NCBI RefSeq assembly: GCF_030063285.1
Contig: NZ_JASISU010000002.1
Span: forward strand, 682,001 to 746,000
Source: Pseudarthrobacter sp. PS3-L1
Lineage (GTDB): Bacteria > Actinomycetota > Actinomycetes > Actinomycetales > Micrococcaceae
Direction: 5' to 3'
Length of the DNA: 64,000 nucleotides
Under the pieces are notes generated by a model, which was not told the origin of the DNA, made no database searches, and worked only from the letters and a program-made list of their open reading frames with translations. Each line of letters starts with the position of its first letter. Position 1 is the stretch's first letter. The position numbers and the translations under genes are program-made. Below are positions 29,094 through 38,522 of this stretch, piece after piece.

Positions 29094-29258
29094 CCATTCT
29101 AGGTTGGCCCGTAACCCCGCCCGGCCCAAAAAAAGTCGGCCCAGTCACCGTAACCCCTTTGTTACCGGCGAGTAGGTGAGATACCGCACAGTGCCCAAGT
29201 CGGCGTACTAGGCTGTAGCGTACCCCTGCACGGGCCGATGGATATCAAAGGAGCTATA

Positions 29259-31070
29259 GTGCGCGAATTCAGTGTTCCGCCCCTGGTGGTTGTGCCCGCG
29301 GACAACAACATCACGGATCTGGTGCTTCGCCAGGCCGCCAAGCCAAGCAATCCTGCCCTGTTCTCCCGCCTCAATGACGCTGGCGAGTGGACGGACATCT
29401 CCGCCAGGGATTTCCTGGCCGACGTCTCGATCCTGGCCAAGGGCATGATTGCCAGCGGCGTGAAGCCCGGTGACCGGGTCGGAATCATGTCACGTACCCG
29501 CTACGAATGGGCGCTGGTGGATTTTGCCATCTGGTTTGCCGGAGCCGTCTCTGTCCCCATCTACGAAACGTCCTCGCCCTCCCAAGTTGCCTGGAACCTG
29601 GGAGACTCGGGGGCCGTGGCAGCTTTCGGCGAATCCGCACACCACGAAAATATCATTCGCCAAGCTGTGGACTCCGAGGGGCTCACAGACCTTCGGCATG
29701 TGTGGCAGCTCGATGGCACAGGGCTGGATACACTTCGACGTGCGGGGGCAACCACCACTGATGAGCACCTCGAGGAACGCCGTAGCAATGCTGGCCTGTC
29801 CGACATCGCGACGATCATCTACACCTCCGGCACCACCGGGCGGCCCAAGGGCTGTGAACTGACACATGGCAACTTCGTGGAGCTCTCGGACAACGCCCTC
29901 GCCATCATGGGAGGCATCGTGAACGAGAATGCCACGACGATCATGTTCTTGCCCCTGGCCCACGTTTTTGCGCGGTTCATCTCAGTTATGGCCGTTGCCG
30001 GTGGAGCAACTGTTGCCCATACCCCCGACATCAAAAACCTGCTCGGGGACCTGCAAAGCTACAAACCCACCTTCATCCTTGCTGTTCCACGAGTCTTTGA
30101 GAAGGTCTATAACTCGGCGCTGACCAAGGCTGAGGACGGTGGAAAGGGAGCCATCTTCCATCGGGCCACAGAGACTGCCATCGCCTACTCCAAGGCGCGT
30201 CAGGCAGGCAAGATTGGGCTCGCGCTGAAAGTAAAACACGCCGTTTTCGACAAGCTGGTCTACGGCAAGCTCCGGGCGGCCATGGGTGGAAGGGTTGACC
30301 ACGCTGTTTCCGGTGGTGGGCCCCTGGGTGAACGGCTGGGTCACTTCTTTCAGGGCATTGGCCTGCAAATTCTCGAAGGCTACGGCCTTACCGAGACAAC
30401 TGCTCCTATTACTGTTAACACACCCGCGCTGATCAGGATCGGTACAGTGGGGCGCCCGCTGCCCGGCAATGCGGTCAAGATTGCGGACGACGGCGAGATT
30501 CTCGCCAAGGGCGTCTGCGTCATGCAGGGTTACTACCACCGTGAAGATCTGACTGCAGAAACCTTTGACGCCGATGGCTGGTTCCGGACAGGAGACATCG
30601 GTCAGCTGGATGAGCAGGGTTTCCTGCGGATCACTGGCCGGAAGAAGGAAATCATTGTCACAGCTACCGGCAAGAATGTCGTTCCGGCGCAGCTTGAGGA
30701 CCGAATCCGGGCTGATGCCCTGGTCTCCCAGGTACTTGTGGTGGGAGACAACAGGCCCTTCATTGGAGCGCTTGTGACGTTGGACCCCGATGCCCTGCCT
30801 GGCTGGCTGAACCGGCACGGCCTGCCAGCTGGGACCACTCTTGAGCAGGCAACGGAGAATCCCACAGTCAAGGCTGCGGTGCAGGAACTCATCACCCAGG
30901 CAAATTCAGCTGTCTCCCAGGCCGAGGCCATCAAGTCGTTCCGGATTGTCGCTGCGGATTTCACGGAAGCTTCCGGGCACCTGACACCGTCCCTCAAGGT
31001 CAAGCGGAACCAAGTGATCAAGGACTTCGATTCCGTGATTGCGGAGATGTACTCCGCTCCCCGTGCCTGA
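29259..31070 (+). CDS. Long-chain fatty acid-CoA ligase (AMP-forming)
   Basis: 603 residues from GTG 29259, chosen because AAAGGAG (29247-29253) lies five bases upstream; a start at 29238 would add seven residues. IIYTSGTTGRPKGCELTH is the AMP-binding motif. GYGLTETTAPI is the adenylation motif, and DGWFRTGDIGQLDEQG with GRKKEIIVTATGKNV covers the hinge and catalytic lysine region. It activates fatty acids to acyl-CoA for lipid synthesis or beta-oxidation and is of the FadD15-like type with an LCFA core. It is divergent from the ROK gene and not in an operon. Confidence 0.88.
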   Translation: MREFSVPPLVVVPADNNITDLVLRQAAKPSNPALFSRLNDAGEWTDISARDFLADVSILAKGMIASGVKPGDRVGIMSRTRYEWALVDFAIWFAGAVSVPIYETSSPSQVAWNLGDSGAVAAFGESAHHENIIRQAVDSEGLTDLRHVWQLDGTGLDTLRRAGATTTDEHLEERRSNAGLSDIATIIYTSGTTGRPKGCELTHGNFVELSDNALAIMGGIVNENATTIMFLPLAHVFARFISVMAVAGGATVAHTPDIKNLLGDLQSYKPTFILAVPRVFEKVYNSALTKAEDGGKGAIFHRATETAIAYSKARQAGKIGLALKVKHAVFDKLVYGKLRAAMGGRVDHAVSGGGPLGERLGHFFQGIGLQILEGYGLTETTAPITVNTPALIRIGTVGRPLPGNAVKIADDGEILAKGVCVMQGYYHREDLTAETFDADGWFRTGDIGQLDEQGFLRITGRKKEIIVTATGKNVVPAQLEDRIRADALVSQVLVVGDNRPFIGALVTLDPDALPGWLNRHGLPAGTTLEQATENPTVKAAVQELITQANSAVSQAEAIKSFRIVAADFTEASGHLTPSLKVKRNQVIKDFDSVIAEMYSAPRA

Positions 31071-31092
31071 CCCAACACCACCAGATACGCCT

Positions 31093-31137
31093 GGGGCCCC
31101 CTCACATCACAGTTCGCCTGAGATGCGAGGGAGCCCC
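31093..31137. terminator. Terminator between the acyl-CoA ligase and pyc
   Basis: GGGGCCCCCTC pairs with GAGGGAGCCCC (one mismatch), extended by CATC/GATG inside the loop, between convergent genes. Confidence 0.6.
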
Positions 31138-31174
31138 TTCCTGCCCGGTACTGCGCCCGAGCAGTTCCTGGCGC

Positions 31175-34100
31175 CTACTCGATCACAATCAGCAGGTCCC
31201 CGCCCTGCACCTGGCCTACGGCGGAGACGGCCAGCCGGGAAATCGTCCCCGCCACGGGCGCTGTAATAGACGCTTCCATCTTCATGGCTTCAATTGTGGC
31301 AACAGTATCTCCGGCTGCCACAGTCGCGCCCAGAGCCACGGTCAAGGTGACGGCCCCCGCGAAGGGGGCCGCAACATGCCCGGGCCGGCCGGCGTCGGCC
31401 TTTTCGGCAGCTGTGACGTTACTGACGACTGACCTGTCACGCACCACGACAGGCCGAGACTGTCCATTCAGGGTGCACATCACTGTCCGCATGCCCTTTT
31501 CGTCAGGTTCAGAAACGGCCTCCAACGAGGCGATCAGACGAACACCTTTCTCCAGCGCTATGACGTGTTCCTGTCCCCGCTGCAGTCCATAGAGGTAGTC
31601 CCGAGTATCCAGCACTGAGATGTTGCCGTAACTCTCTAGGCTTTTTTCGTAGTCCTTGGTGGGTCCGGCAAAAAGCAGCCGGTTGAGCGTCTGCTGCCGG
31701 GTCCTGGAATCACCCTGGAGTGCCGCACTGTCCTCGGAACTCAGCTCGACGTCCCGGATTTTTACGGTGCGCCCCTGCAGTGCCTTGGTGCGGAAGGGCT
31801 CAGGCCAGCCTCCCGGCGGATCACCCAGCTCACCGGACAGGAATCCTATGACAGAATCCGGGATGTCATAGTTCTGCGGATTCTCGTTGAAGTCAGCCGG
31901 ATCAGCGTTGAGGCCCACCAGGTGCAGGGCGAGGTCACCGACCACCTTTGACGACGGAGTGACCTTGACGAGCCTGCCCAGAATGCGGTCGGCAGCTGTG
32001 TACATGTCCTCAATGGCCTCGAAGCGCTCACCGAGGCCGAGGGCAATAGCCTGCTGACGCAGGTTCGACAACTGGCCACCGGGAATTTCGTGCTGATAAA
32101 CCCGGCCGGTGGGTCCCGCAAGACCAGATTCAAAAGGCGCGTAAACCCGGCGGACTGCCTCCCAGTAGGGTTCCAGCGAACAGACCGACGCCAGATTCAG
32201 ACCTGTATCACGGGGCGTGTGTACCAGCGCTGCCACCAGGGCAGATGCCGCAGGCTGGCTGGTGGTGCCGGCCAGGGACGCTGATGCTACATCCACAGCA
32301 TCCACACCTGCATCAATGGCAGCCATCAGCGTTGCCAGCTGCCCACCTGCGGTGTCATGCGTGTGCAGGTGGACCGGCAGATCAAAGCGCTCCCGCAGTG
32401 CCGCGACAAGCTTGGCGGCAGCCGCTGGCCGCAACAGGCCGGCCATGTCCTTGATAGCAAGGATGTGGGCCCCTGCATCGACAATCTTTTGGGCCAGGTC
32501 GAGGTAGTAGTCCAGGGTGTAGAGGTTTTCGTCTGGGTCAAGCAGATCGCCTGTATAGCAAAGGGCAACCTCGGCCACGGTGGTTCCCGTTGCACGGACT
32601 GCACGGATGGCTGGGGCCATCTGCTCCACATCGTTCAGGGCGTCAAAAATCCGGAAAATATCAATGCCGCTCGCCGCGGCCTCTGCCACAAAGGCCGTGG
32701 TGACCTCTTCCGGATAGGGCGTGTATCCGACGGTATTGCGGCCGCGGAGCAGCATCTGCAGGCAGACATTCGGGAGTGCTTTACGCAGCGCCACCAGCCT
32801 GTCCCAGGGATCCTCGCCTAGGAATCTGAGGGCTACATCGTACGTAGCACCACCCCAGGCTTCCACAGAGAACAGTTCTGGCATGAGGGCTGAAACTGCC
32901 GGTCCGGCTGCCACCAGGTCACGGGTTCGAACCCGGGTGGCAAGAAGTGATTGGTGGGCATCCCGGAACGTGGTGTCGGTGACGGCCACGGCAGTCTGTT
33001 CACGGAGTGCGGCCGAAAATTTCTCCGGTCCCATTTCCAGCAACCGCTGGCGCGTTCCCTGCGATGCCACGGCGTCCGGGAGCGGGGGCAACTTTTCAAG
33101 TGGATCGGAATGGACTGGCAGTTCACCGTTGGGTTTATTGACCGTTACTTCGGCAAGCCACGTCAGCAGTTTGGTGCCGCGGTCCGCAGAAACCCGCGAG
33201 TTGAGCAGTTCTGGCCGCTCCTCGATAAAGGACGTGGCGACATTTCCTGCGATGAAGTCCGGATCATCCAGGACAGCCTGCAGGAACGGAATGTTGGTAG
33301 ATACCCCCCGGATGCGAAATTCGGCGAGGGCACGACGTGCACGTGCCACGGCCGCTGGATAGTCACGGCCACGGCAGGTGAGCTTGACCAGCAAGGAGTC
33401 GAAGTGGGGGCTGATCTCCGCGCCAGAGTAGACAGTCCCACCGTCCAAACGCACTCCAGCTCCGCCCGCAGACCGGTAGCCAGTGATCTTTCCAACGTCC
33501 GGCCGGAATCCGTTGGCAGGGTCCTCTGTGGTGATACGGGATTGCAGGGCCGCTCCCCGGAGTTTGACTGTCTCCTGGGATAGCCCCAGCTCTTCAAGGG
33601 TCTCGCCGGCTGCGATGCGCAGCTGGGCCTGGACCAGATCGACGTCTGTCACCTCTTCCGTGACAGTGTGCTCCACTTGGATACGTGGGTTCATTTCAAT
33701 GAACACGTGTTGGCCCGCACGTTCCCCCACTGTGTCCACCAGGAACTCCACTGTTCCAGCGTTGACGTAGTTCAAGGCTTTCGCGAATTTCACGGCGTCG
33801 CTGTAGAGGGCCTGGCGGATGCCCTCGTCGAGGTTGGGTGCGGGAGCAATCTCAATGACTTTTTGATGCCTGCGCTGGATTGAACAGTCCCGCTCAAAGA
33901 GGTGCATCACATTGCCCTGGGCATCAGCCAGGATCTGCACCTCAATATGGCGGGGCCGCAGGACGGCCTGCTCCAGGAACATGGTGGGGTCCCCAAATGC
34001 CGCATCGGCTTCCCGCATTGCTGCCTGCAGCGCCTCTGGCAGGGCTTCGCGCGTCTCGACACGACGCATGCCACGACCTCCACCACCTGCCACCGCCTTG

Positions 34101-34570
34101 GCAAAGATTGGAAACCCGATCTGGTCTGCGGCAGCAATAAGTTCGTCCACGTCCCTGGACGGTGCGCTGGAGTTCAACACCGGAACACCTGCACGGCGGG
34201 CAGCCGCAAGCGCCTCCACCTTGTTTCCAGCGAGTTCAAGGACATCAGCTGGCGGTCCCACGAACGTGATGCCGGCCTCTTCCGCCGCCCGGGCCAACTC
34301 CGGATTCTCTGAGAGAAAACCATACCCGGGGTAGATGGCGTCCGCCCCGGATTCCTTGGCAACCCTAATGACTTCAGCTATATCAAGGTAGGCACGGACC
34401 GGATGCCCTTCTTCGCCTATGAGATAAGCCTCCCCGGCCTTCTGTCGGTGGATGGAATTGCGATCCTCATAGGGGAAGACTGCGACTGTTTTGGCCCCGA
34501 GCTCATACCCTGCGCGGAAAGCGCGGATGGCAATCTCCCCACGGTTGGCCACCAAAATCTTCGAAAACAT
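31175..34570 (-). CDS. pyc: Pyruvate carboxylase
   Basis: 1131 residues, the full single-chain size. It converts pyruvate, bicarbonate and ATP to oxaloacetate. The N-terminal biotin carboxylase domain (about 1-450) includes VAGGGGRGMRRV and FIEMNPRIQVEHTVTEEV. The carboxyltransferase domain (about 540-830) includes DTTFRDAHQSLLATRVRT and HLHTHDTAGG. The biotinyl domain at the C-terminus has the biotin lysine in EAMKMEA, near residue 1097. ATG start with GGAG upstream. Stand-alone gene, divergent from a ParA gene. It supplies oxaloacetate to the TCA cycle. Confidence 0.96.
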   Translation of the reverse strand: MFSKILVANRGEIAIRAFRAGYELGAKTVAVFPYEDRNSIHRQKAGEAYLIGEEGHPVRAYLDIAEVIRVAKESGADAIYPGYGFLSENPELARAAEEAGITFVGPPADVLELAGNKVEALAAARRAGVPVLNSSAPSRDVDELIAAADQIGFPIFAKAVAGGGGRGMRRVETREALPEALQAAMREADAAFGDPTMFLEQAVLRPRHIEVQILADAQGNVMHLFERDCSIQRRHQKVIEIAPAPNLDEGIRQALYSDAVKFAKALNYVNAGTVEFLVDTVGERAGQHVFIEMNPRIQVEHTVTEEVTDVDLVQAQLRIAAGETLEELGLSQETVKLRGAALQSRITTEDPANGFRPDVGKITGYRSAGGAGVRLDGGTVYSGAEISPHFDSLLVKLTCRGRDYPAAVARARRALAEFRIRGVSTNIPFLQAVLDDPDFIAGNVATSFIEERPELLNSRVSADRGTKLLTWLAEVTVNKPNGELPVHSDPLEKLPPLPDAVASQGTRQRLLEMGPEKFSAALREQTAVAVTDTTFRDAHQSLLATRVRTRDLVAAGPAVSALMPELFSVEAWGGATYDVALRFLGEDPWDRLVALRKALPNVCLQMLLRGRNTVGYTPYPEEVTTAFVAEAAASGIDIFRIFDALNDVEQMAPAIRAVRATGTTVAEVALCYTGDLLDPDENLYTLDYYLDLAQKIVDAGAHILAIKDMAGLLRPAAAAKLVAALRERFDLPVHLHTHDTAGGQLATLMAAIDAGVDAVDVASASLAGTTSQPAASALVAALVHTPRDTGLNLASVCSLEPYWEAVRRVYAPFESGLAGPTGRVYQHEIPGGQLSNLRQQAIALGLGERFEAIEDMYTAADRILGRLVKVTPSSKVVGDLALHLVGLNADPADFNENPQNYDIPDSVIGFLSGELGDPPGGWPEPFRTKALQGRTVKIRDVELSSEDSAALQGDSRTRQQTLNRLLFAGPTKDYEKSLESYGNISVLDTRDYLYGLQRGQEHVIALEKGVRLIASLEAVSEPDEKGMRTVMCTLNGQSRPVVVRDRSVVSNVTAAEKADAGRPGHVAAPFAGAVTLTVALGATVAAGDTVATIEAMKMEASITAPVAGTISRLAVSAVGQVQGGDLLIVIE

Positions 34571-34899
34571 ACTTCTCCTGCACCTGGGCGGATGAATCGG
34601 TGAATGTGCTCACAGTGTCCAAGACGGTGGCCGGTCTGCACAAACCAATGTGGCAACCATCACATGAAGAACCGTCATCTCCAGTGTAGTTACAGCACGC
34701 CGCGGATGGACGGAACGCCCGCATCATGGGACCACGCAGGCGCCGAGCCGTGCCGGAGTGCGAGATCGCGGGTTTCACTTCAGCCGCACCATATGATGGT
34801 GTAGGGCGTTTTCTAGCTTGGTTCCGGCCAGGCTGGGGCCCGGCTGTCCAGGGGACAGCTCCTGAACATTGCAACCGGCGTTAGGTCTTGGGTTTTCAC
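34571..34899. other. Divergent intergenic region between pyc and the orphan parA
   Basis: About 329 bases without a convincing gene. It holds two inverted repeats: CACCAT-ATG-ATGGTG (34787-34801), with a TATGAT hexamer inside at 34792-34797 that could be a -10 for the plus strand, and GCTGTCC-AGG-GGACAGC (34843-34859) just before parA. Both promoters presumably lie here. I see no small ORF or RNA gene that I can support. Confidence 0.4.
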
Positions 34900-35727
34900 G
34901 TGCAAGTAGTCAGCATCAGCAGCCTCAAGGGCGGGGTGGGTAAAACCTCCGTCACAACGGGACTCGCGTCCGCCGCGCTTGCTGCGGGAATCCCCACCCT
35001 TGTGGTGGACCTGGACCCGCATGCGGATGCCACTACGGCGCTGGGGGTAGTTTCCGGCGAAAGGCTGGACATTGGCCGGATGCTCAAACGGCCGCGGCGG
35101 GCCAATCTGGCTGAGAACGTAGCAGTCAGTGGATGGGCGTCCCGGAACCGGGCCACAGCTTCCGCAGAGGCCATCCTGGATGTGGCAGTTGGCTCCGCAT
35201 TTTCCGGCATCTACGATCGGCCGGACCTTGGCCGACGCGACCTGCGGCGGTTGAACACCATCATTGCCGAAACGCAGAAGTATGACCTGATACTGATCGA
35301 CTGCCCGCCATCCCTCAACGGCCTGACCAGGATGGCCTGGTCAGCGAGCACCAGGGTGGCACTCGTTGCCGAGCCCGGACTTTTCTCGGTTGCTGGAACA
35401 GAACGCACCATGCGTGCCATGCAGCTCTTTCGGCAGGAATTTGCTCCCAACCTTGCGCCTGCGGGCATTGTTGCAAACCGCGTCCGGACCGGATCCTCCG
35501 AACATATCTTCCGACTTGCAGAAATGGAGTCGATGTTCGGCGATCTGCTTCTTCAGCCACGAATTCCAGAGCAGGCAAACTGGCAGCAGATCCAGGGAGC
35601 AGCACATCCAATTCATCAGTGGCCCGGCGAGTCGGCAAAGAACGCGGCGGCACTTTTTGACCTGTTGCTGAAAAACCTTTTGGCCTCGGGCACCAGTCGT
35701 CAGCCCAGGGAACCACGGCGGGGCTAG
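34900..35727 (+). CDS. Orphan ParA/MinD-type ATPase
   Basis: 275 residues from GTG 34900 (MQVVSISSLKGG); a TTG at 34888 is an alternative. The deviant Walker A SLKGGVGKTS is near residue 8. VVDLDPHADATTALG is the A' region, and LILIDCPPSLNGL is Walker B. These ATPases position chromosomes, plasmids or protein complexes on nucleoid or membrane. No parB lies beside it, and a second ParA is at 47910-48821, so this one is unlikely to be the main chromosome segregation protein. Partner unknown. Compared with Soj it carries only a short Arg/Pro tail. Confidence 0.8.
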   Translation: MQVVSISSLKGGVGKTSVTTGLASAALAAGIPTLVVDLDPHADATTALGVVSGERLDIGRMLKRPRRANLAENVAVSGWASRNRATASAEAILDVAVGSAFSGIYDRPDLGRRDLRRLNTIIAETQKYDLILIDCPPSLNGLTRMAWSASTRVALVAEPGLFSVAGTERTMRAMQLFRQEFAPNLAPAGIVANRVRTGSSEHIFRLAEMESMFGDLLLQPRIPEQANWQQIQGAAHPIHQWPGESAKNAAALFDLLLKNLLASGTSRQPREPRRG

Positions 35728-35785
35728 GACAGCCTGGGCGCTCCACCACCGTCGCATCACCAGCAACAGATCAGCCTTAAAGCAC

Positions 35786-35813
35786 GAATGCCCCTGCGAC
35801 TGCAGGAGCATTC
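35786..35813. terminator. Terminator between orphan parA and the MerR gene
   Basis: GAATGCCCCTGC pairs with GCAGGAGCATTC (one mismatch) over a four-base loop, between convergent genes. Confidence 0.55.
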
Positions 35814-35828
35814 GGTGTTATAAATCTT

Positions 35829-36425
35829 TCAGCTGATTTTGCGGGATACCCTGCGTTTGCTGAGTTCATCGTCGGGAAAGGACTGTTCCAGGGCGTGTTC
35901 GCTGGGAAGCGAGGCCAACGTGCCCTCCACTTCGCGCCAGACTCGGCCAACGGCAATCCCGAAGACACCTTGTCCGCCCTGCACCAGATCGATAACCTCA
36001 TCAGCCGACGTGCACTCGTAGACACTTGCACCGTCACTCATCAGGGTGATCTGGGCCAAGTCTTCCACACCGCGTTCGCGAAGATGTTCTACGGCAGATC
36101 GGATCTGCTGGAGCGACACTCCAGTGTCCAGCAGCCGTTTGACGACTTTGAGGACAAGGATGTCTCGAAACCCGTAGAGCCGCTGTGAACCCGAGCCAGC
36201 AGCGCCTCGGACAGCAGGCTCCACCAGCCCGGTCCGTGCCCAGTAATCCAGTTGGCGATACGTGATCCCGGCCGCCTTGCAGGCGGTGGGCCCGCGGTAC
36301 CCTGCGTCTTCATCCAGAACGGGGAGATCCTCGGTAAAGAGCAGCCCTTGGGCGCCCTTGACGGGAACCGACGAGCCAGCTCCGGAGGGTTGCTTCAACC
36401 CTCCTGCTTCGCCTGTGGGACTCAC
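35829..36425 (-). CDS. MerR-family regulator, McdR (Rv1830)-like
   Basis: 198 residues from GTG 36423-36425 with AAGGAGG upstream. A low-complexity N-terminal part (about 1-42) is followed by a MerR winged helix: GPTACKAAGITYRQLDYWARTGLVEP and RLYGFRDILVLKVVKRLL. The C-terminal half is helical and has no ligand-binding cysteines. Gene order (gcvH, garA, MerR, DUF151, MerR) is that of Rv1826-Rv1830, which makes this the Rv1830 counterpart, a regulator tied to cell division in mycobacteria. It has its own 243-base upstream region. Function by orthology, not shown here. Confidence 0.82.
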   Translation of the reverse strand: MSPTGEAGGLKQPSGAGSSVPVKGAQGLLFTEDLPVLDEDAGYRGPTACKAAGITYRQLDYWARTGLVEPAVRGAAGSGSQRLYGFRDILVLKVVKRLLDTGVSLQQIRSAVEHLRERGVEDLAQITLMSDGASVYECTSADEVIDLVQGGQGVFGIAVGRVWREVEGTLASLPSEHALEQSFPDDELSKRRVSRKIS

Positions 36426-36644
36426 CTGGATCCTCCTTGTAGTCTGCTCCCGAAGATGTGCTGCCAGTCCGGCATGAAATCATGCCTCGGACGTTATGCG
36501 CTGGGCACCGCCGGGACTGTACACCTCAGTGTGACCGGCACGGCTGCTGCAAGCAACGGGAACTTGATATCTCCGACGTTAGGCCCGTAAAGAGACAAGG
36601 TCAAAGACGTCGGGGGCATTGTCCCGGCGTGTCGAAACTTTCAG

Positions 36645-36664
36645 CCTCAACTTTAACCTTAACG
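36645..36664 (-). promoter_or_regulatory. Candidate operator upstream of the McdR-like gene
   Basis: On the minus strand the bases CGTTAAGGTTAAAGTTGAGG lie directly after the DUF151 stop and about 220 bases before the MerR start. Repeated GTTAA/GTTGA units suggest a regulator site. Its GGTTAAAGTT core matches 9 of 10 bases of GGTTACAGTT beside the palindrome upstream of ftsZ (170-179). Function is inferred. Confidence 0.3.
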
Positions 36665-36668
36665 TGAC

Positions 36669-37175
36669 CTAGCGCCCGAAATCTTCGGGTTCCACATCGT
36701 CCAAAAACTCGCGGAAACGTCGCAGCTCACGCTCTTCATCCTGCGTGGCTGGCCCTCCCTGTGTCTCTTCGCCGTCATCGTGCTCAGTGATGTGGACGCC
36801 AGCTTCTTCCATCACGTTGTCGGCGCACCAAATGCGGCACCGGGCGCGGAGCGCAACGGCGAGGGCATCGGAAGCCCGAGAGCTGACAGTCGTCCCGTTT
36901 TCAAAAGTCAACTGTCCATAAAAGACGCTGTCTTCGACCGCCACGATTGAGACGCCAACAATGGCGTGACCGAGGGACTCCACCACGTCGACCAGGAGAT
37001 CGTGGGTCATGGGCCTGGGTGGAACCACGCCCTGCTGAGCCAGCGCAATGGCGCTTGCCTCAGCTGTTCCAATCCAGATGGGAACATGACGTGCTCCCTC
37101 GACCTCCCGAAGCAGCACCAGAGGCTGGTTTGAGGGAAGCTCGATCCGAACGCCGACGATCTCCACCTCAATCAT
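36669..37175 (-). CDS. Bifunctional nuclease family protein (DUF151, Rv1829-like)
   Basis: 168 residues. Family signatures are VGVRIELPSNQPLVLLREVE, IWIGTAEASAIALAQQGV, RPMTHDLLVDVVE and SSRASDALAVALRARC. Members from plants and Thermotoga have been tied to nuclease activity; the cellular role in actinobacteria is not settled. The C-terminal 35 residues are strongly acidic. Its ATG directly follows the stop of the upstream MerR gene with no gap, so the two are co-translated. Counterpart of Rv1829. Confidence 0.87.
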   Translation of the reverse strand: MIEVEIVGVRIELPSNQPLVLLREVEGARHVPIWIGTAEASAIALAQQGVVPPRPMTHDLLVDVVESLGHAIVGVSIVAVEDSVFYGQLTFENGTTVSSRASDALAVALRARCRIWCADNVMEEAGVHITEHDDGEETQGGPATQDEERELRRFREFLDDVEPEDFGR

Positions 37176-37898
37176 CTAGAAGTCCATCCTGGAAATGTGG
37201 TCCTGAACCAAAGCCCTGTGCAATGAGAGGCAAAGATCGCTGATTTCACGGGCCGCCTCAGCGGCACGAGCCTGGGACGCAGCGTCCTTGCGGGACGTCA
37301 GCGGCGCAACTGCCCGCTCAACCAGGCCGAACTCGCGCTCAGCGGCCGCCTGGAACGGCCGGAGATGACGCGGCTCCAGGCCGTGACCCTCCAGCTGGAC
37401 GCAGGCTCGGGCGACCTGCAGTGCGTGCTCATCAAACATCCCCTGCGAGTGGCCAATGAGACCAAAACTTAGCAAAGATTCCAGAAGGGGAACGCTCGCC
37501 CCCGATTCCGTCCGCAACTGTTCCTCCGTAAGGCGCCGGCCGCGCCGCGCGAGCTCGGCAGCCATCTCATCCGAGACAATCCTCGGGGACACCACGACGC
37601 CGGGGGGCAGGTTTTCAGGCCTCTCCCCCCTGTCAATGGCGTCAAGATAGTCCTTGATGACCTTGAGTGGCAGATACTGGTCGCGCTGGAGGGAAAGGAC
37701 AAACCGAAGCCGCTCTACATCCGACTCCGCATACTGCCGATATCCCGCTGGGGTCCGCCGCGGGGTAATGAGGCCCTTTTCCTCCAGGAACCGGATTTTG
37801 GACGCGGTCATGGTGGGGAAATCTCCACTCAGCTGACCGAGGACCTCACCAATGTTGAGGACCTGCGGCCCACGACGTTGCGCATGTGCCATCACCAC
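37176..37898 (-). CDS. ftsR: MerR-family division regulator FtsR (Rv1828-like)
   Basis: 240 residues from GTG 37896-37898; ATG 37890-37892 is an alternative. LNIGEVLGQLSGDFPTMTASKIRFLEEKGLI and GYRQYAESDVERLRFVLSLQRD form the MerR-type DNA-binding domain. The long C-terminal part ends with a helical segment. Position after garA matches Rv1828, and the Corynebacterium glutamicum orthologue FtsR activates ftsZ. That makes the ftsQ-ftsZ palindrome at 154-174 an obvious target to test. It lies 17 bases after garA, probably in one operon with it and with the DUF151 gene. Confidence 0.85.
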   Translation of the reverse strand: MVMAHAQRRGPQVLNIGEVLGQLSGDFPTMTASKIRFLEEKGLITPRRTPAGYRQYAESDVERLRFVLSLQRDQYLPLKVIKDYLDAIDRGERPENLPPGVVVSPRIVSDEMAAELARRGRRLTEEQLRTESGASVPLLESLLSFGLIGHSQGMFDEHALQVARACVQLEGHGLEPRHLRPFQAAAEREFGLVERAVAPLTSRKDAASQARAAEAAREISDLCLSLHRALVQDHISRMDF

Positions 37899-37915
37899 AG
37901 GCAGATACTCCGGGA

Positions 37916-38380
37916 TCAGGCGCGGCCTGCTGCGCGGGCAGGACTCAGGTAGAAGGTGAGGCGGAATTTGCCGATCTGGACTTCACTACCGGAGCGCAGT
38001 TCCACGCTGTCAACACGGTCCTGATTGACGTAGGTGCCGTTCAGGCTGCCTGTGTCCACGACGCTGAAGCCGCGCTCGGTCCGGCGGAATTCGACATGGC
38101 GCCGGGAGACAGTGACATCGTCTAGGAAGATGTCCGCGTCCGGATGACGCCCGGCGGAGGTTACGTCGGAGTCCAGCAAGAACCGCGCACCAGCGTTGGG
38201 GCCACTGTGTGCTACCAGCAGCGCCGAATCGGCCGGAAGGGCTTCAACTGCGGCTCCTTCTTCGGTGGAAAGTTGAGGAGCTATACCCTGCTCTGCAGCG
38301 GGGGCCGTAATGTGGATCGAGGTGGTGTCGGATTCCGATACCTGTCCATCGATGCCAGGGTGCTGTTCTTGGCCAGCCAA
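37916..38380 (-). CDS. garA: FHA-domain regulator GarA (OdhI/Rv1827 type)
   Basis: 154 residues from TTG 38378-38380, preferred because GGAGG lies six bases upstream; a longer TTG start at 38419 exists. The N-terminal kinase target motif is ESDTTSI, keeping the two threonines of the mycobacterial ETTS motif. The FHA domain (about 60-145) has the phosphopeptide-binding SAGRHPDADIFLDDVTVSRRH and GSLNGTYVN. When unphosphorylated, GarA binds and inhibits 2-oxoglutarate dehydrogenase E1 and affects glutamate metabolism; phosphorylation by PknB or PknG-type kinases switches it off. Lies between gcvH and ftsR as in mycobacteria. Confidence 0.92.
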   Translation of the reverse strand: MAGQEQHPGIDGQVSESDTTSIHITAPAAEQGIAPQLSTEEGAAVEALPADSALLVAHSGPNAGARFLLDSDVTSAGRHPDADIFLDDVTVSRRHVEFRRTERGFSVVDTGSLNGTYVNQDRVDSVELRSGSEVQIGKFRLTFYLSPARAAGRA

Positions 38381-38522
38381 AAGGGTCCTCCTCAGTCGTT
38401 GCGTCTCGCTTGAGCGCAATCATCACGGTGCACTGGGCCTTCCGCAGGCCCGGGCTGGGCTTTTCGAGACCACGCTGACGTGCGGGGACGCCAGAGGATG
38501 GTCAGGTAAAAACCCAGTAGGT

